Shown: positions 12,978 to 26,221, counted from the stretch's first letter. The stretch: DNA of 64,000 nucleotides from Poronia punctata (GCA_022579005.1 MU401575.1:48661-112660); one strand, 5' to 3'. Numbers and translations are program-made. Notes: generated by a model from the sequence alone, not told the origin.

Positions 12978-15900
12978 TTGCTGGGACCGGTGTGATTTTG
13001 TTTTATATATACTCATCTGCTGGCCTAATCGATAATGATTGATGATCGGATAGTCTGGAATATATGGGGGGGGGGGGGTACTCAATGGAAGTTGCCGGCA
13101 AAGAACTGTGTATAATCAGGAAGACCAGGGGTGTTATTGTTATGTACACCATTGGCAAAGGTGGGAAAGCGGCTCTAATCGCTCTCGTTGGGGTAGCTGA
13201 ACTTGATGCAATATCGTCCAGTCTGTCCGTCCTGTCTGGTCACAAGTATCAGTCTATGCCTATGCCGCCTTTCTCAATAGACGCAGTGTCAGGATCCAGA
13301 ATGACGATGATGATGACAACGACGGCAAGGATCTTGACAGATCGGTATTTTTTGTTGCCAACGTGGAAGTGGCGGAAAAGACATACGTGTACACGTAGAG
13401 TGTGCATACATATAGCCAGACAACCGGGAGTCGATACAAAGTCTCCGCATCTAAACCTGTCAGCCTCTCCTCTGCCTAGCTACTGAGTGCATGTCTCTGC
13501 CTAAAATATGGAAAATTCCCGAGCTTGCGGTGTCCAGTGCCTGTCTACACGTACATACCAAACCTGTCACCTGTTATCTGGTATTCTGAAAACTGATTAT
13601 ACAAGTCAGCGTAGACAGATAGCTTCCCCACTGAAAGTCAACGGGTCCCTGACGTGGGTGTCTACGAGTATGTCGTCTGGTTGCCTTGGGTGAAATAATA
13701 TGTAATGCACTGTAGGGCATCTTATTCGCAGACAAAGAGTAAAGTAGGTTACACTTTGCTGGCCATTACCTAAAGCAGGCTGAGGCGAGGCGTACTACCT
13801 AGCCCAGGCTTTTCGAGTCTCGACAGTGTCGCATCATGGAAAATAAGACGGTGTAGGAAACGGCAATCCACTCGTCGCCTTCCTTCTTTTACGTTTTTCC
13901 ACTTCCCCGATATGGGCAGAAGAATATCGCACCTTTTTGCGTCAGGGCCTTCTATTCTCCTGTCTCTTCCATACCTAAGTCAAGATAGTCTAGTCCAGAT
14001 TGTCAGCAGTTCCTTCGGATGTAATCAACCCCAATCAAAGCGTCTCATCACCATCAGGGGCGCCAGCACATCTGCCTACCGTTGTTAAATTTGTGGGGAA
14101 GTCATGGGCTTGTCTAGCGTGCATCAGGTCCAGGCAGCCTGGCAAGATACCTAACAGTAACGTGTAGGGTGCGTCTTATGAGATAACTTCCCATAATAAC
14201 GTCAGGTATTAGGTGGTGACGGGTGGAGTATTAGCCTAGAGGGACTACTACGTAGGAAAAGGGCATTGTGTGATAATGTGTATAATGTTGGGTACAAAGC
14301 TAACTTGAGCATAGCCTGATAGGTTAGAAGGTGAATATTAGAGTTGGAAGCCCAGACTCTGTTCGTATCTCTCTTTAGCCTTTTCAAGTTGTTGGTACGG
14401 AACTGGACAATTGCGCCTTTTCTTATGTGCATCTTAGCGTTGCGTGGAGGATTTGTATCACTTGAAATTAGAGAACCTCGATTAAATCCTTAGATAGGAG
14501 TAGAATAGCTATCAAGGAACCCAAGTTGCCTACACATATATCAGTTTCCACCGAGTATGTGAAAGAGATTTGATTTGCTGAATATGATTCTACACTTCCT
14601 ACAGTAGGCACATCTCTGCAGGTCTCGGAAGCAGTATCTAGATGAGCCGTCAAAATCAAAGTCGACCCCTGACTAGATGCATACATCCATATGTGAATGG
14701 CCATGCATGTATAATCCAAGCTGCGGTCTCCTGCAGGCCTGCACCAAGAGTCTACCGACTCAGTATACCTGTCTGCCTATGTACGTGCGTAGTATTTGGT
14801 GGCTGCACATAACTTGAACATATACATACTAGGTAGGCGAAGATGGGTTGTATGCGGTTGGTCAGCTTTGTGCCATTGGCAGTACCCGGCCCAAAGTTTT
14901 GTCCTCTGTAGAATCATGTAGTGCCACGGCATCGGGTAGCTTGTCAGTAATTTGAGGGCCATCTCTTAAGACTTGTCAATAATCATATTTGCCTGCTTTT
15001 TTCCCGGGAGCGCTGAGCAAAGAAAGTCAAGTCAACAAACACCGAGATACAAGTAGAATTGGAAGTGCACGGCCTTGTGGGCTATATCTACAGACCCTAG
15101 AGCGGACGGGCACCTACGTAGGGCGCTAGAAGTACCTGGCGTGCCTGGGTATGTAAGTAAAGTACTTTAGGTACCTCCTAAGGTACAGTACCCTCCAGCT
15201 GCCAGCATAACCGGCTTGTGAGAGCCAGACACCGCCTGGCCTAGGTTGAAACTTTCCACCAAGTCGGTATAGCGTCCTGTGCAAGTCAAACTGAGCTTAC
15301 CCTATCTGCTGGCTTGCGGCTTCTTTGCTTCCTATTCTTTCCTCAAGGCAATTCGTCATAGGCCAAGTCTCTTGTCTTATCTCTTCAAGATAACCGGGCT
15401 CAAGGCATCTAACCTACCTTATCTTACGAGCAGTAGACCATAGATTAGACACTGCGTCGTAAGAGAGAGGTGACTTCTAGTAAGTAGGCGTATATGTAAA
15501 TGTACAGTTTTGCACACGATATCTATATCAATAGGATGAGCTGTGCACCTGTATATCTGCACGGGCTAAGTATGTGGTACCTGTAGATACTACATGTAGG
15601 TCTAAAGTCCAACAAAAATGGTTAATCCCGTCTCTTCCCGTTCCCGGTACAACAATATTGGGATAACTGTGCATAAACCAGACCGATTACGGATCAGGTT
15701 GGGTTTAGGTTTGGAATTTGGCACTGGCACTGGCACTGGTGGGACAGGGGTCGTCCAACAACATCACGAGGAGCAACCGTCTGACTTAACCAGGAGCACC
15801 CCAACTATGTAATAGACTAACGCTCACAGCATCTATATCGACAGGTACCAAATGCACATCGCCTTCCATGTCCCATCCGTTCACTTCCAACTCTACCTTG

Positions 15901-16543
15901 CAACGACACAAACAAATTTAGGAGACATCCCTAACTGATCTATTCGCGCCGTCTTACTCATAGAATCGCAGGCAGTATTTCTGTTAGTCAACGGTTCAAT
16001 ATCCTATTATCACCTAAATAATTTGGAGCTGTCCATCGTAGCCCTCTCAAATATCATCATTGGAAATACGGTTACAGCATCACGTCAACATGTCATAGTT
16101 CTGCCTAGCTCGTTCTCCCGTCCCTGCAGCCGTCCGCATCCAGTTAGCAGAGCCAGTTTTGAACAACGCCGACTATCAAGCGTCTGCCTGTTGACGAACC
16201 CGCTAAGGGTCGGAATCATTCATCTTCATCGTTGACATCTACCCGTAGCTTGCGGGCCACCACTCACTTCCTGCACCGCGCCTCCTTCCTTGCCCGACGT
16301 CTCGAACAATGGATGCCAAAGTCCGGTGGCATCTTATCGAAACACCCATTCAATTTTAACACTTGCATCGCTCATCTGCTATCAACTAGCCTCGTGGTGC
16401 CGCGTCGTTCTCGCTGGCCGCGGTAGCTGCGCTGCGTGGGCCGGCTTTCCCTCTTCGACACGCTATTTGCATTTATTTCCACCAAACAACCATCCATCAA
16501 CTGTTGATCCGGTTGGGCGACCGGCCAATTGCCCAAATTGAAG
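12978..16543. other. Intergenic between GH125 gene and ATG13
   Basis: I see no supported gene in 3.5 kb. Features present are a run of 13 G at 13066-13078, GATGAT-type triplets near 13303-13320, and GGCACT triplicate near 15719-15738. Many short open frames on both strands lack motifs. The final 500 bases are C/T-rich and probably carry the ATG13 promoter and 5' UTR. Confidence 0.6.
13066..13078. repeat. Homopolymer of 13 G
   Basis: Thirteen consecutive G 3' of the mannosidase stop. Such runs are prone to length error in sequencing and are variable between isolates. Confidence 0.85.
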
Positions 16544-19470
16544 ATGCATCAAACACCACGTCCCACTCTCCGTACCGGCTCCCCGGCCTCCTCGCCACAA
16601 ACGAACCCTATGAGGACCAACAACCAGAGGGACCCTACGAGTCCTGCGGGCCAACATGCACCGACATCCGAAGTTTTAAGCTCGGCGGGGGTCATGGGAC
16701 CCCACGGAGAACGGGGGCCGACCCGCGATTCGATAAGGAAATTAGACCAGATAATCCAAGTTGGTCACTTAGCCCACGAATCTTCGATTGCTGTCGTTAC
16801 AATGCTGACATATGCCTCTGTAGAATGTCTATTCCAAAGCTGGAACGCTCATCCTACAAGCACGGATGCAGGTAACTCCTGTATATATCGGCAAGACCCT
16901 CGAAAAGCGAACGAGTCGATGGGTGAGTAGCTGGATAGCAAAGCCCCGAAAAATACACTATTATAGGGGTACCTTGACTTGCTGACATGCGATGGCTGGC
17001 AAAGTTCCAACTCGACACCGACGACATCGACGATTTCCGGGAAGAGTTTCGTGTATGGAAGACATGTGGCGGCTTCGATAACCGGCCCCCCCCGCTCGTC
17101 ATCGAAACCTATCTCGATACATCGAGGTTAAAAAGCGGACAGAGTTTAGTGGCCTTGGACGAAAATGGGAAGCGTTGGGATGTCGTAGAGGCGTTAAATT
17201 CTTCGGACCAGTCGAGCGACAGCAGCAACGGGTACCAAAGGAGATCCAATGCACATGTTGTGTTAGAAAGATGGCGCGTTGAATTAAAAGGCTCGCCGGC
17301 TGATGACCCTGAGGATTTCGGTCCGCTTCTCCCCACGGTGTATAAAAAGGCTATAGTCCTTATGCGGTCTATATGCACTACAACGGGCATACTTCCCGCC
17401 TGGAAGCTAGCCAGAAACTCTAAGACGAAAGGCATACATCCTGCCTTATTGGTCCGTTGCCGCGTCTCGTCAGGCAACCCAGGCGGCTTCGCATCCGACA
17501 CACTGAGAACGCCTCTGTTTGAAGGTAGGGGTGAGGTAGCTACCGACTATATGTTTGGTGATCTCGAAGTGCCGGTTGGCCGCTTCTACGTCTCCGTCTC
17601 CTACAGGAACCACTGCGCCTTCCAAGTCGTCGAGACGGAGTCGCTGTTGAGTTCTCGGATAGGGATGACTATTTCCGATGACATGTTCAAGCCGTCCGTA
17701 CCGCAGCGGACCCAAAGTCGGCGCGAACCACGAGCGAACGATGTCGGGTCTTTGCCGCACCGGCGTCAGACACACGATGTCACCGACAATATGCAACGAT
17801 ACGGCAGTTTGTCAACTTTCCACGGCGAAGGACCCGCAGGAACGAGTCCGATATCAGCTTTGAGAGCAGTGAGAGCACCTGGCTCGGACACTACTTCGCC
17901 CCCTGAGTCTAGGCCTGCCAGTATCGAGGTGCCGCACCATTCGCTTCCTATTTCCGGCGTGGGTAGGCGATCTTCTCTCCGGAACACAGAAGGTTCGGGC
18001 CGACGCCCATCCGTCTCGTTCCAATCATCGCCCTTCAAGCAAGGATCACTATCTGGGTCGCCGGTGCCGCGCTTGCACGACCAGGATGTTCCCCCGTCGC
18101 CTCGGACGTCGGGTCCAACACATGTGCGGAACCGCTCTTCACTGACAGCCGGGATGCCTGCCTCGTTGCGTGGGGGGCCCGCACAGACCGTTACGGACAG
18201 CCCACTGGCTGGTTCCCCGAGGCCCAACACGAACCGGTTCAGCAGCAGTTTCGGGCATCGCCGCAGCAGGACTTCCTTTGGTGGCAGTAAGGGTGATGAT
18301 GATCAGATGAGCAGCGGCAAACAGAGTCTCTCCTCTTCGGTCGTTCAGCCTGGCTCCGGTCTATTGAACGAGGTCGGTGCTGGGGGCAGCTCGGGATCTT
18401 TCCAGACGGACGATGACAATATCCAAGAGTTTTTAAAGGCGCTTGACAGTAAGCGAACACTACAGAGCTTTGAACCGTCCAAGAAAGGGGAGTCCTCGAC
18501 CAAAAGAACCGCGGTGCAACTGTCAAAGTTCCAGCTCATGCGTGAGTCCAACAATGCGCTCACCGATTCCATGAATTCGTCCATGCAGCTACAAAGGTCC
18601 TCTAGCACATCCAGCCGGCAGTTGGCCAATGTGCCGGGCATGTCTGTCTCTTCATCGCCCGGGAAACCTCTGTCGCCACATACGCCACACACGCCGGCCA
18701 TCCCATCCCGTCTAAGCGAGAATTCCAGCGTAGATTACGCCGCACCTGTTCGAGCGGCAGCACCACGACCACGCCAGCAGGCCCGCCTTGCAGAGGAGCC
18801 AGCCGCAAGCGCCCCTGTGACATTCGAGAGAACTACGGCCATCGACATACCGTTGTCTCCGCGCCCGTACCCTTACGCCCGGCGATCGAGCTCGGTCGCG
18901 CCCCAAACCCGTGCAATAGTGGATGGGGATGACACCGAAGCTCGCCGTAGTCTCAGCCTCGGCGATGAAGACGGCGAGGTGCCTAGCCTCAGCACGTTGC
19001 TGAGGCGAGCAACTGCCGAGGCGGGCGAAACCGTACAGCCGCCGTCCCTCCAGCCGGCAGCCGACATTCGGGCAACCGGGCCAGGAGAGGTGGAAGGACA
19101 GGCATCTTCATCTGCAGAACGCGAGGCACGTCCACCCGGCGGCCTCTTCAATGGCCTGTCGGGTTCTCCCTATGGTAGACGTTATGGCAGCAGCGCTGGT
19201 CGTGGTGTCACGCCGCCACAATCGGGTAGCGGTAGCCTCGTTGGATCTTACGGCCGCTATGGGCGCGGCTATTCCCGTGGTGGTGCCGCCGTTGGTGTGG
19301 GTGGCGGCTCTACGGAGGAGACGGAGGACGAGCCGCTCCTTTTCGATATGTCGGAAATAAACCGCGACCAGTCGCGTCGCAGTCTCGAGGAACCTCGAGA
19401 TAATAGAAGTCCCCTTTATGGTGGAGAGCGAGGTGGCTACGAATCTACTCGTGGTGGTCGTCGTTGGTAA
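16544..19470 (+). CDS. ATG13: Autophagy protein Atg13, 926 aa, three exons
   Basis: Atg13 is the regulatory subunit of the Atg1 kinase complex that starts autophagy and the Cvt pathway; TORC1 phosphorylation is known to control it. Exons: 16544-16759, 16824-16922, 17005-19470. The introns are 64 bp (GTTGGT...TGTAG) and 82 bp (GTGAGT...GCAAAG with a GCTGACAT branch site). Splicing yields a continuous HORMA domain: RKLDQIIQ-NVYSKAGTLILQ, then TSRW-FQLDTDDIDDF, PPPLVIETYLD, GKRWDVVEALN, and VGRFYVSVSYRNHCAF near residue 300. The rest is a long Ser/Pro/Arg-rich disordered region, as expected, with a late acidic motif DEPLLFDMSEI at about residues 880-890, matching the conserved Atg1-binding C-terminal segment. 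The start ATG 16544 gives MHQTPRPTLRTGS, like other fungal Atg13 N termini. A run of RGG-like glycine repeats precedes the acidic motif. HSE1 follows on the same strand 1.2 kb away. Confidence 0.95.
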
Positions 19471-20706
19471 TTGCGCAGTGTGGACAATTTCGTCCAACAC
19501 ATTCTTAACAACGACCAACAGCGCCCCCATAACGAGGAGCTATGTCTCTTGTGGGAGGGGGCTTTATTTGTTGGATGGAGAAACTCGGATAATGAGTGTC
19601 TACTGGTGTATTGCTGCCCCGTGGAGGTTCACGGGCCTCGCCGGCTCTGTTAGATTTTGTATCACTCTGGATGCGGTCTCATCGGGAGCATGTAAGTACA
19701 AATTGGCACTCTTTGGTTGGCATCGGCGGATCACGGGGACGGCGTTAAAATGGACATTGGAGAGGCGGATTCCAGAGTAACGGCGGTGACAGGAGTCTAC
19801 AGCCTACCGTCTATATATAGAGGCGGGCATTGGTTGTAACGTTCAACGGTACGCTGGATGATTGAAGACTTTATATCTACATCAAGCCGCCTCCACGCCG
19901 GGCTGGGTGTACGTGTTTATAGGCAGCTAGAAGGCCGTATAAGATAAGAACAGAACTCGTGGCAAGCCACATAGGAGAAGCTCTAGTTGTATATATACAT
20001 TTAATATAGCCGAACGTCCTTCAAAACCAAGGCTATATTTAAGCTATTGATTTTATAGCTATTAGGTTTCTGAAAAGGGAGTAAACTTATTTGCATTATT
20101 TGCAGACCCGAGATATGTACTCGTAGAGGTACACATGCTCTGTACTTAGTAAAAGGACGAGTACCCGGTGGATCAGGTGCAGAGATCTTGGTACCTAAGG
20201 TACCTAGTCGTGCTAGTCTAGGCTACAAATTGGGGCTGGTAAACTGACGAACTGTAACGTAATGACCAAAACTGTCCATCCAAAAGCCCTTTCCTAATAG
20301 GCGTTTGGAGTACCGGTGGGCTCCAGTGTATCCACTTTTAAACCAGGCACTTACTTAAAACAACATGTAGTAGTAGAATTTTAACGTCTATCTTAGGTGG
20401 GTCCGGGCTAATAAAACAACATGTACATAGTGTCTCGACTCTCTAGTGTAAGTACTTTAGTTACTGTGTAAGGCAATAGTGCTTGCAGCTCTCCAATACC
20501 TGTCGTCACCTAGCCCTCCACATATCTCGGCAGCTTCCAGAGACAGACTACACAGCCCCTCAGACTTTCGTTGAACCTCTTGTCGCCGCAAGGTAATAAT
20601 ATTATTGCGCATTTTCGTACTTGAGACATCTAGGCACTTTTCATCTTGAGGACAAAGCCGACTCTTTCAGAACCTTTCATATCAAGTGTACTCTCTCCTA
20701 CCCACC
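19471..20706. other. Intergenic between ATG13 and HSE1
   Basis: This holds the ATG13 3' UTR and the HSE1 promoter. A stem of AATATAGCC (20003-20011) and GGCTATATT (20031-20039) with a 19-nt loop lies in an AT-rich patch near 19990-20100. A palindrome GGTACCTAAGGTACC is near 20191-20205. The phrase AAAACAACATGTA occurs twice near 20358 and 20415. No coding motif is seen. Confidence 0.6.
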
Positions 20707-23091
20707 ATGTTTCGCGGCGCCGCGAGTAGCCCGTACGATGAAGGCATCGGTAACGTCATTCTTTCCTACACATCTTGGCGAGCACAGGTCACTAACCTCT
20801 CTTCCGTCACAGCCAAGGCAACCGACGAGAACCTGACATCGGAAGATTGGGGAGCCATAATCGATCTTTGTGACAAAGTTTCGAGCGATTCGAACGGGCC
20901 TAACCAGGTTATACAAGGGTTGATCAAAAGACTAGCGCATCGAAATGCCAACGTTCAGTTATACACTCTCGAGGTGCGTCGGTAGGAGGGCATGCGTGTC
21001 TGTGCCGTACAGGTGGCCTTGGATAGGGGAAGGCTAACAAGGTACCAATCATGAACAGCTTGCGAACGCGCTCTCGCAAAACTGTGGGAAGGCTGTACAC
21101 CGCGAGCTCTCCAGCCGGTCCTTTACCGATGCTCTCCTCAAACTGGCCAACGACCGCAACACCCACCAGCAAGTGAAGGCAAAGATTCTGGAGCGTATGA
21201 AGGAATGGTCCGATATGTTCAGCAAGGACGCCGAACTCGGTATCATGTACGATGCCTACTACCGATTGAAACAGAGCAACCCGACGCTACAACCGCCGTC
21301 GGCCCCGCAGAAAACCGGCCTTACCGACCTAGACCGACAGAAGGAGGAGGCAGAGCTACAGATAGCTCTGAAGCTGTCGCTGCAAGAAGAGGAGCGTAAG
21401 AAGAGCACGGGCCCGACTGCGGCGCCCAGCTCCGGGGCAGGTCACGCACAGGCAACCGGGGAAGCCACAAGTTCGAACACGGCCGAGGCAGCGCCGGCCC
21501 CTCCCACGGGTACGACTGCGGCCACGGTGTCGCGTGTCCGTGCACTCTTCGATTTCGTTCCTTCGGAGCCTGGCGAGCTGGAATTCAGAAAGGGAGACGT
21601 CATCGCCGTGCTGGAGTCTGTCTACAAGGATTGGTGGCGTGGATCGCTGAAGGGGAAGACGGGTATATTTCCGCTCAACTACGTCGAGAAGCTCACCGAC
21701 CCGACGCCGGACGAGTTGCAGCGAGAGGCACAGATGGAAGCCGAAGTGTTTGCCGAGATAAAAAACGTAGAGAAGCTACTGACACTATTGAGCACCTCTA
21801 ACACGGCGCCACGGGAAGAGGACAACGAAGAGATATCGGTAAGCATTCGTCGAGGTCAGCTCGTCCCTGCAAGTTCCGGCCAAGCTGACAAACAGAAATC
21901 AGAAACTGTATCACCAGACGCTGGCGATTAGACCGAAGCTGATCAAGTTGATCGAGAAATATTCCCAGAAAAAGGATGATTTCACTCAACTCAACGAGAA
22001 ATTCATCAAGGCCAGGAGAGACTATGAGTCGCTGTTGGAGTCATCCATGTCACATCCTCCTGCACACAATTACCATCATTACGGCGCAGCCCCGCCGCCG
22101 ATACCTCAAGGATACGGTCCGCCGGCCGGTCCCTCGGGCCCTGGCTACGCTCCTTCGGGTCCCACACCGGGCCCGCAGGACCCTCAGAGATACTACACGC
22201 CAGGCCCGCAAGGGCCACCCACACAAGGTATGTGCATTGACGCCCGCCCCCCGCTAGATCGAGCTCACTCATTCATTTTCAGAACACAATCCATACCAGA
22301 CCACCTCACCGCCGCCTAACTTTCAACGACCGCCAGCGGGGTCCGCACCGTTCTATCTCCAGGGAGCAGAAGTGCCGCCTCAAGGCGCGCAAGCACCGGG
22401 GCAGCAATACCCTCCACGGGACCAGCCATCGCGCGTAGCCGCCGGAAAGCAACCGGTAGCTCCCCATGCATCCAGCCCGCCGCCTCCACAGCAGGCATAT
22501 ACACCCTACACGCAATCTCAGCAGTTAGGAGGACAAAGACCGCAAAGCACGTACGGCAATCCCCAGGAACTGTCGACACCGGCATATGATTCGCCTGTGG
22601 CGCCGCACAACAACGCGAGCGCGCCGGATCCCTACTCAGCTTCTGCCTACTCTCAGGACGACATGTATTCCAGCCCGACTGCTCCGGCGCCCTCGGGATC
22701 GCCTGGACCGTCTGGCCCTCCTCCAGGAGCCCCCACGCCTCTCGCGTTGGCGTCGCGCCCGGCCCAGCCCCAGTACAGCGCATATAACCCGCAGTCACCT
22801 CCCCTTCACCAGAACTCGTTCGATGCGCCATCGCAACCCCCACCACAGCCCACAGTGGCGGCTCCTCCCGTGCCTCACGGGCAGACAGCCGACGACATGG
22901 CGCCAGCGCCCTTACAGCCCGGCGGTTCTCATTACGACTCTCGTCATTCGCTTCCCAGCCAGGCACACTCCCAGCAACCACCCCAGCAGCAGCAGCAGCA
23001 GCAGCCTCAGTATAAGGCTTACGTGCCCCCTTCCACGGGTGACGAGCCTAGTGCACCTCAGGATTACTATAGGCAGAATGCGGCATATTAG
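20707..23091 (+). CDS. HSE1: ESCRT-0 subunit Hse1 (STAM homologue), 726 aa, four exons
   Basis: Hse1 pairs with Vps27 as ESCRT-0 on endosomes and sorts ubiquitinated cargo into multivesicular bodies. Exons: 20707-20973, 21059-21838, 21903-22227, 22283-23091; introns are 85, 64 and 55 bp, all GT-AG, with GCTAACA and GCTGACA branch sites in the first two. Total frame closes exactly. Domains in order: VHS (about residues 10-145, with NVILSYTSWRAQ, HRNANVQLYTLE and ELSSRSFTDALLKL), ubiquitin-interacting motif EEAELQIALKLSLQEEE (about 185-200), SH3 (about 247-301, with ALFDFVPSEPGELEF, DWWRGSL, GIFPLNYVEKL), then a GAT-like helix region (LYHQTLAIRPKLIKLIEKYS). The tail is Pro/Gln/Ser-rich and low-complexity, including a CAG run coding for seven Gln near 22987-23007. 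The start ATG 20707 has a strong CACCATG context. A 55-bp third intron is short but within fungal range. Confidence 0.96.
22984..23010 (+). repeat. CAG trinucleotide run in HSE1
   Basis: Tandem CAG codons encode a short polyglutamine tract within the disordered C-terminal tail. Its length may vary between strains. Confidence 0.85.
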
Positions 23092-24316
23092 ACCTATTTA
23101 TAGGTGACGAGGGAGAAGAGAGCAGTTTTTCCTTTTGTGTCGAAATGGCATGGACGACATTGAATGAGGTACAAATACAAACACTGTAGGAAGGTTTTAT
23201 ACGTGTGGATTGGGGGATTAGGTATTAAATTATTTTTGCAAGCGTTGGTTTTATGTCCGTTATAACCTACGAGTACCATTAACTCCTTTCTTCCTTCCAA
23301 AATCATGGTGTTTTGTGCATTCTTCATTTTCCCATTAAGTACATACTGTACGACTGAGTACTAGGTAGTGAGCCAGGCAAAGGGAAAGGGGAAGAATAGA
23401 TCGTAGTAGTTGACGAATATTGGGGTTATGTATGTGTGGAATGAAAAATGAAAAAAACCTGGACTTATTAAAGACCATGTCAAATTGTACGAATTTCCTT
23501 TGTTTGTATGCTGCATCATGCGTACATATACAGTAAGAACGTCAGTTACGACAACGTCCTTTATTAAAATTTCGTTTTGTAGACTAGACCCCCCATCTCA
23601 CCTAAGCAATCCTCCCTCCTAATCTTTCCTTCCTCTCCATTACCTAGCCATGTTGTTTCTTTAAAATACACGCTAGATATTGCTGGCCTATAAATCCCCA
23701 ATATATAAACAAATAGAACAACAAAACACCTGGTTAGCGATAAACAGGATGATTTGGGCCACCTTTTGGTCCTTGAACACCATCATATACATCCAAATAG
23801 GTAAGATAACAAGCAAAGTAACCCGACCGGAAAAAAAGATTTACTTGCAATTATATCTTGTTGGTATCGTGGGATATGGCGTTAAAAAGGTGGCGGGTGG
23901 CTTTTTCGGTCTCGTATCTCTGCCATGGCGTTATATCATGGCCGGTTTTGAAGAAGACTCTTCGGGAAGGGAGTATGTCTTTTGTTTGGTGTCCAACGTT
24001 CGCCATAGCTTGCACAGCCATGTGTGGGAACGTATGTACATGGCAATCTCCAAGTCAAAAAGACGAGGCTCGGAATGCATGTTCCTCGTGCTTGTCCATC
24101 TCCAATGTACCCTAGGCTTCTCTCGCCAGTCCTCGCTGATTTATGTATTATATACGTGTATGCATATGAACATACACGTCACTGAATAGTATTCCTCCTC
24201 TGTGGAATACCAAGTGCTATGCGGACGAGGATGGTTCCCGGGTCCAGTCAAACAGGGAGTGATAAACTGTGATTGTTATATTTTGAGGTGGCCGTCTCAG
24301 GGATCAGTTAGCTCAT
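23092..24316. other. Convergent intergenic region between HSE1 and the Clr5 gene
   Basis: The two flanking genes point toward each other, so this should carry both 3' UTRs. A patch at about 23700-24190 has few stops in several frames on both strands. Its best ATG frame is a 56-codon minus-strand ORF at 24021-23851. I do not recognise its peptide, and I treat it as unproven. No repeat or RNA gene is evident. Confidence 0.5.
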
Positions 24317-26221
24317 TCAACCAAGAGAGGTCTGCTCCATCAGATCAACGACTTGTTGGATTAAGGCTTCGTCTTCCTTCAGCTCTATACACCGATGAAA
24401 CCATGGCTGCTCGATAATGTGAGGGAAGCTCTTGGCCGTTTGCGCGCTATTGTGAAACGCAGCCCAGCGTTTGTTAAACTGTACCGTCACTTTTTGTGCC
24501 GTAGCTGTGTCGTGATTGCGCTTGAGGAAATTCTCGAGTGCAGAGATGGCATCGATGGTCTGCAGGTGGACAGGTCCGTATATCTCGTGGCAGAGCTTGA
24601 TCAGAGCAAAGCCCGTCTGTGTTGCTTCCCTTACGAGGCCCAACTTATCCTTGATTTCGAACAGGTTCCATAGGCATTTACATCGCAGGTGGCTGTGTTT
24701 GGTCCGGTCCGGTTCCGGCAGCGCGTCGATCCACGAGAGTATCCCTTCCGTAACTGCATCCGCCCTGTCAAACTCGCCCTCTTCAAGGTGTAGACAAGCC
24801 AATCTGAACTTTGCTTCTTGAAGTAAGAACTGGCTGGAAACCGAACCGGATAGGACGGCTAACATGCCTTCCAGTGCCTGTCTTGTGAAGCTATAGGATA
24901 TTAAGCCGCTACACTGTAGCTGTATTAGTACAAAGGCCATGTGTACCAGGGCAGTCTCGTCTTGGGGTATCAGTCCTGCTTCCTCCTTCCAGGTGTTGAG
25001 GTAAGATTCGAACATGGCCGATGCGTGCTGCTGGAGCCCTGGTAGGCCTGTCACCATGATTCGTGACCAGATGTGATTGAAGGGATGGTTTGGTGGCAGG
25101 ACAACCGCCGTTAGATTCGAGGCATAGTTGATGAAATGGTCTCCGAGCTTCGGATCCCTATGCGCGAGCAGGAGAGCTGCTTTATAGGTGGCCAACCAGA
25201 AGAAAGGGTCGGGATGTAGTAGGTGGGACTTGAATTGTTCGAAGCACAAGCCAAGTAAGGCAAACCCCTCCCTCGTTCGGTTATGGGAAATGAGGCCTTG
25301 GGACGTGGCCAAGTAGTGCGTCCAGGTGAAGGCATCGGGCGCCTGGACCTTGGCATCCTTGGGGGGAAGCCACGCTCCCGACATGATGGAGCCGGCGACA
25401 TAGCCCTTCAGTATATGCATGCAATCAAGCGGAACCTTGAAGTCAGTGGGGTCGTCAAGCCGGGGAGAAAGAGTCGGTGGATCCTCCGGCTCTGGAGAAG
25501 GAGTCCGGCAGACAACGTAAGACGACGCTGGTGAGAGGTCGGTCGGTCCCGTCGGTGAGTCTGCCAACTCCTTCTCTGCCAACAGAATCTGCTCCGATAC
25601 TAAGGCGGCAGCGCGGTACCTATACACACAAATCACATAAAAATATCAGTCACGGTCACAGTCACAAGTCACAATCCCAGATTGTACTGGGGCCTCCCCC
25701 CAAGCGTCCCGAGCTGTGGCGCTACAAATGGGCATGGGCCATGGGGCATGGACATGGACATGGGCGTTGGCGGGGGTTACACACCGGTATCGTTGGAGAC
25801 GGTCTGGCGTGATCTTGCGTCCCCTCACATATGCGACCGAGGGCTTGCCAGCTTTTGCCCGAGCAGTCTGCTGCCGGAATATCTCCACGGCATCTTCCGC
25901 CTTGATCTTCTTCTCGATTCCCCACTGCTGGAAGCGTGCCTTGTACATGCGTACACTAGATCATGTGCTCGCATGTGAGTCGGGCTAATCTCAGAGTGGT
26001 AAAGCAATTGAGAGTTATAGCGTAGCGACAGGCAGGGTTGTGGAGCGGCTTCAGCAGTTATTTACTCACGTGGCAAAGAATTCATGTTTCTCCTCCATAA
26101 TCCGCATCGTCTCTTTCAGCGTCTTATTTTGGTCCTGGTAGAGAGCGGTGATCAAGGGCCGGTGGTTGGCCCAGTCGTTTGCCGATGCCCAGCCATCGGC
26201 CGGGCGATTGCTGGAGCCCAT
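24317..26221 (-). CDS. Clr5-domain protein, 541 aa, three exons
   Basis: Exons: 26221-26070, 25955-25785, 25619-24317. The introns are 114 bp (GTGAGT...TCTAG) and 165 bp (GTGTGT...TATAG); frames join exactly (FFAT-VRMYKARF and LQRYR-YRAAAL). The N terminus is a Clr5 domain, residues about 16-70: DWANHRPLITALYQDQNKTL, then ETMRIMEEKHEF and MYKARFQQWGI. This domain is named after S. pombe Clr5, a mating-type silencing factor, and is greatly expanded in filamentous fungi, where most copies are uncharacterised. The remaining 430 residues look alpha-helical and TPR-like (for example FRLACLHLEEGEFDRADAV, LRCKCLWNLFEIKDKLG), as in many Clr5 proteins. Start ATG 26221 lies two codons before the domain's acidic/Trp lead-in and gives MGSSNRPADGW. 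Domain call is firm; function (nuclear regulator or other) is open. The second intron carries repeated CATGGG/CATGGA motifs. Confidence 0.92.

Noticed and set aside
13064..13486. 140-codon plus-strand frame 3' of the GH125 gene
   Set aside because: It begins in the 13-G homopolymer and has no motif; probably 3' UTR or intergenic.
19418..19780. 120-codon frame overlapping the ATG13 end
   Set aside because: It is the alternate frame of the Gly/Arg-rich ATG13 tail and runs into the 3' UTR.
23680..24189. 169-codon plus-strand frame
   Set aside because: First codon is TTG, composition is irregular and other frames are open too. No domain seen.
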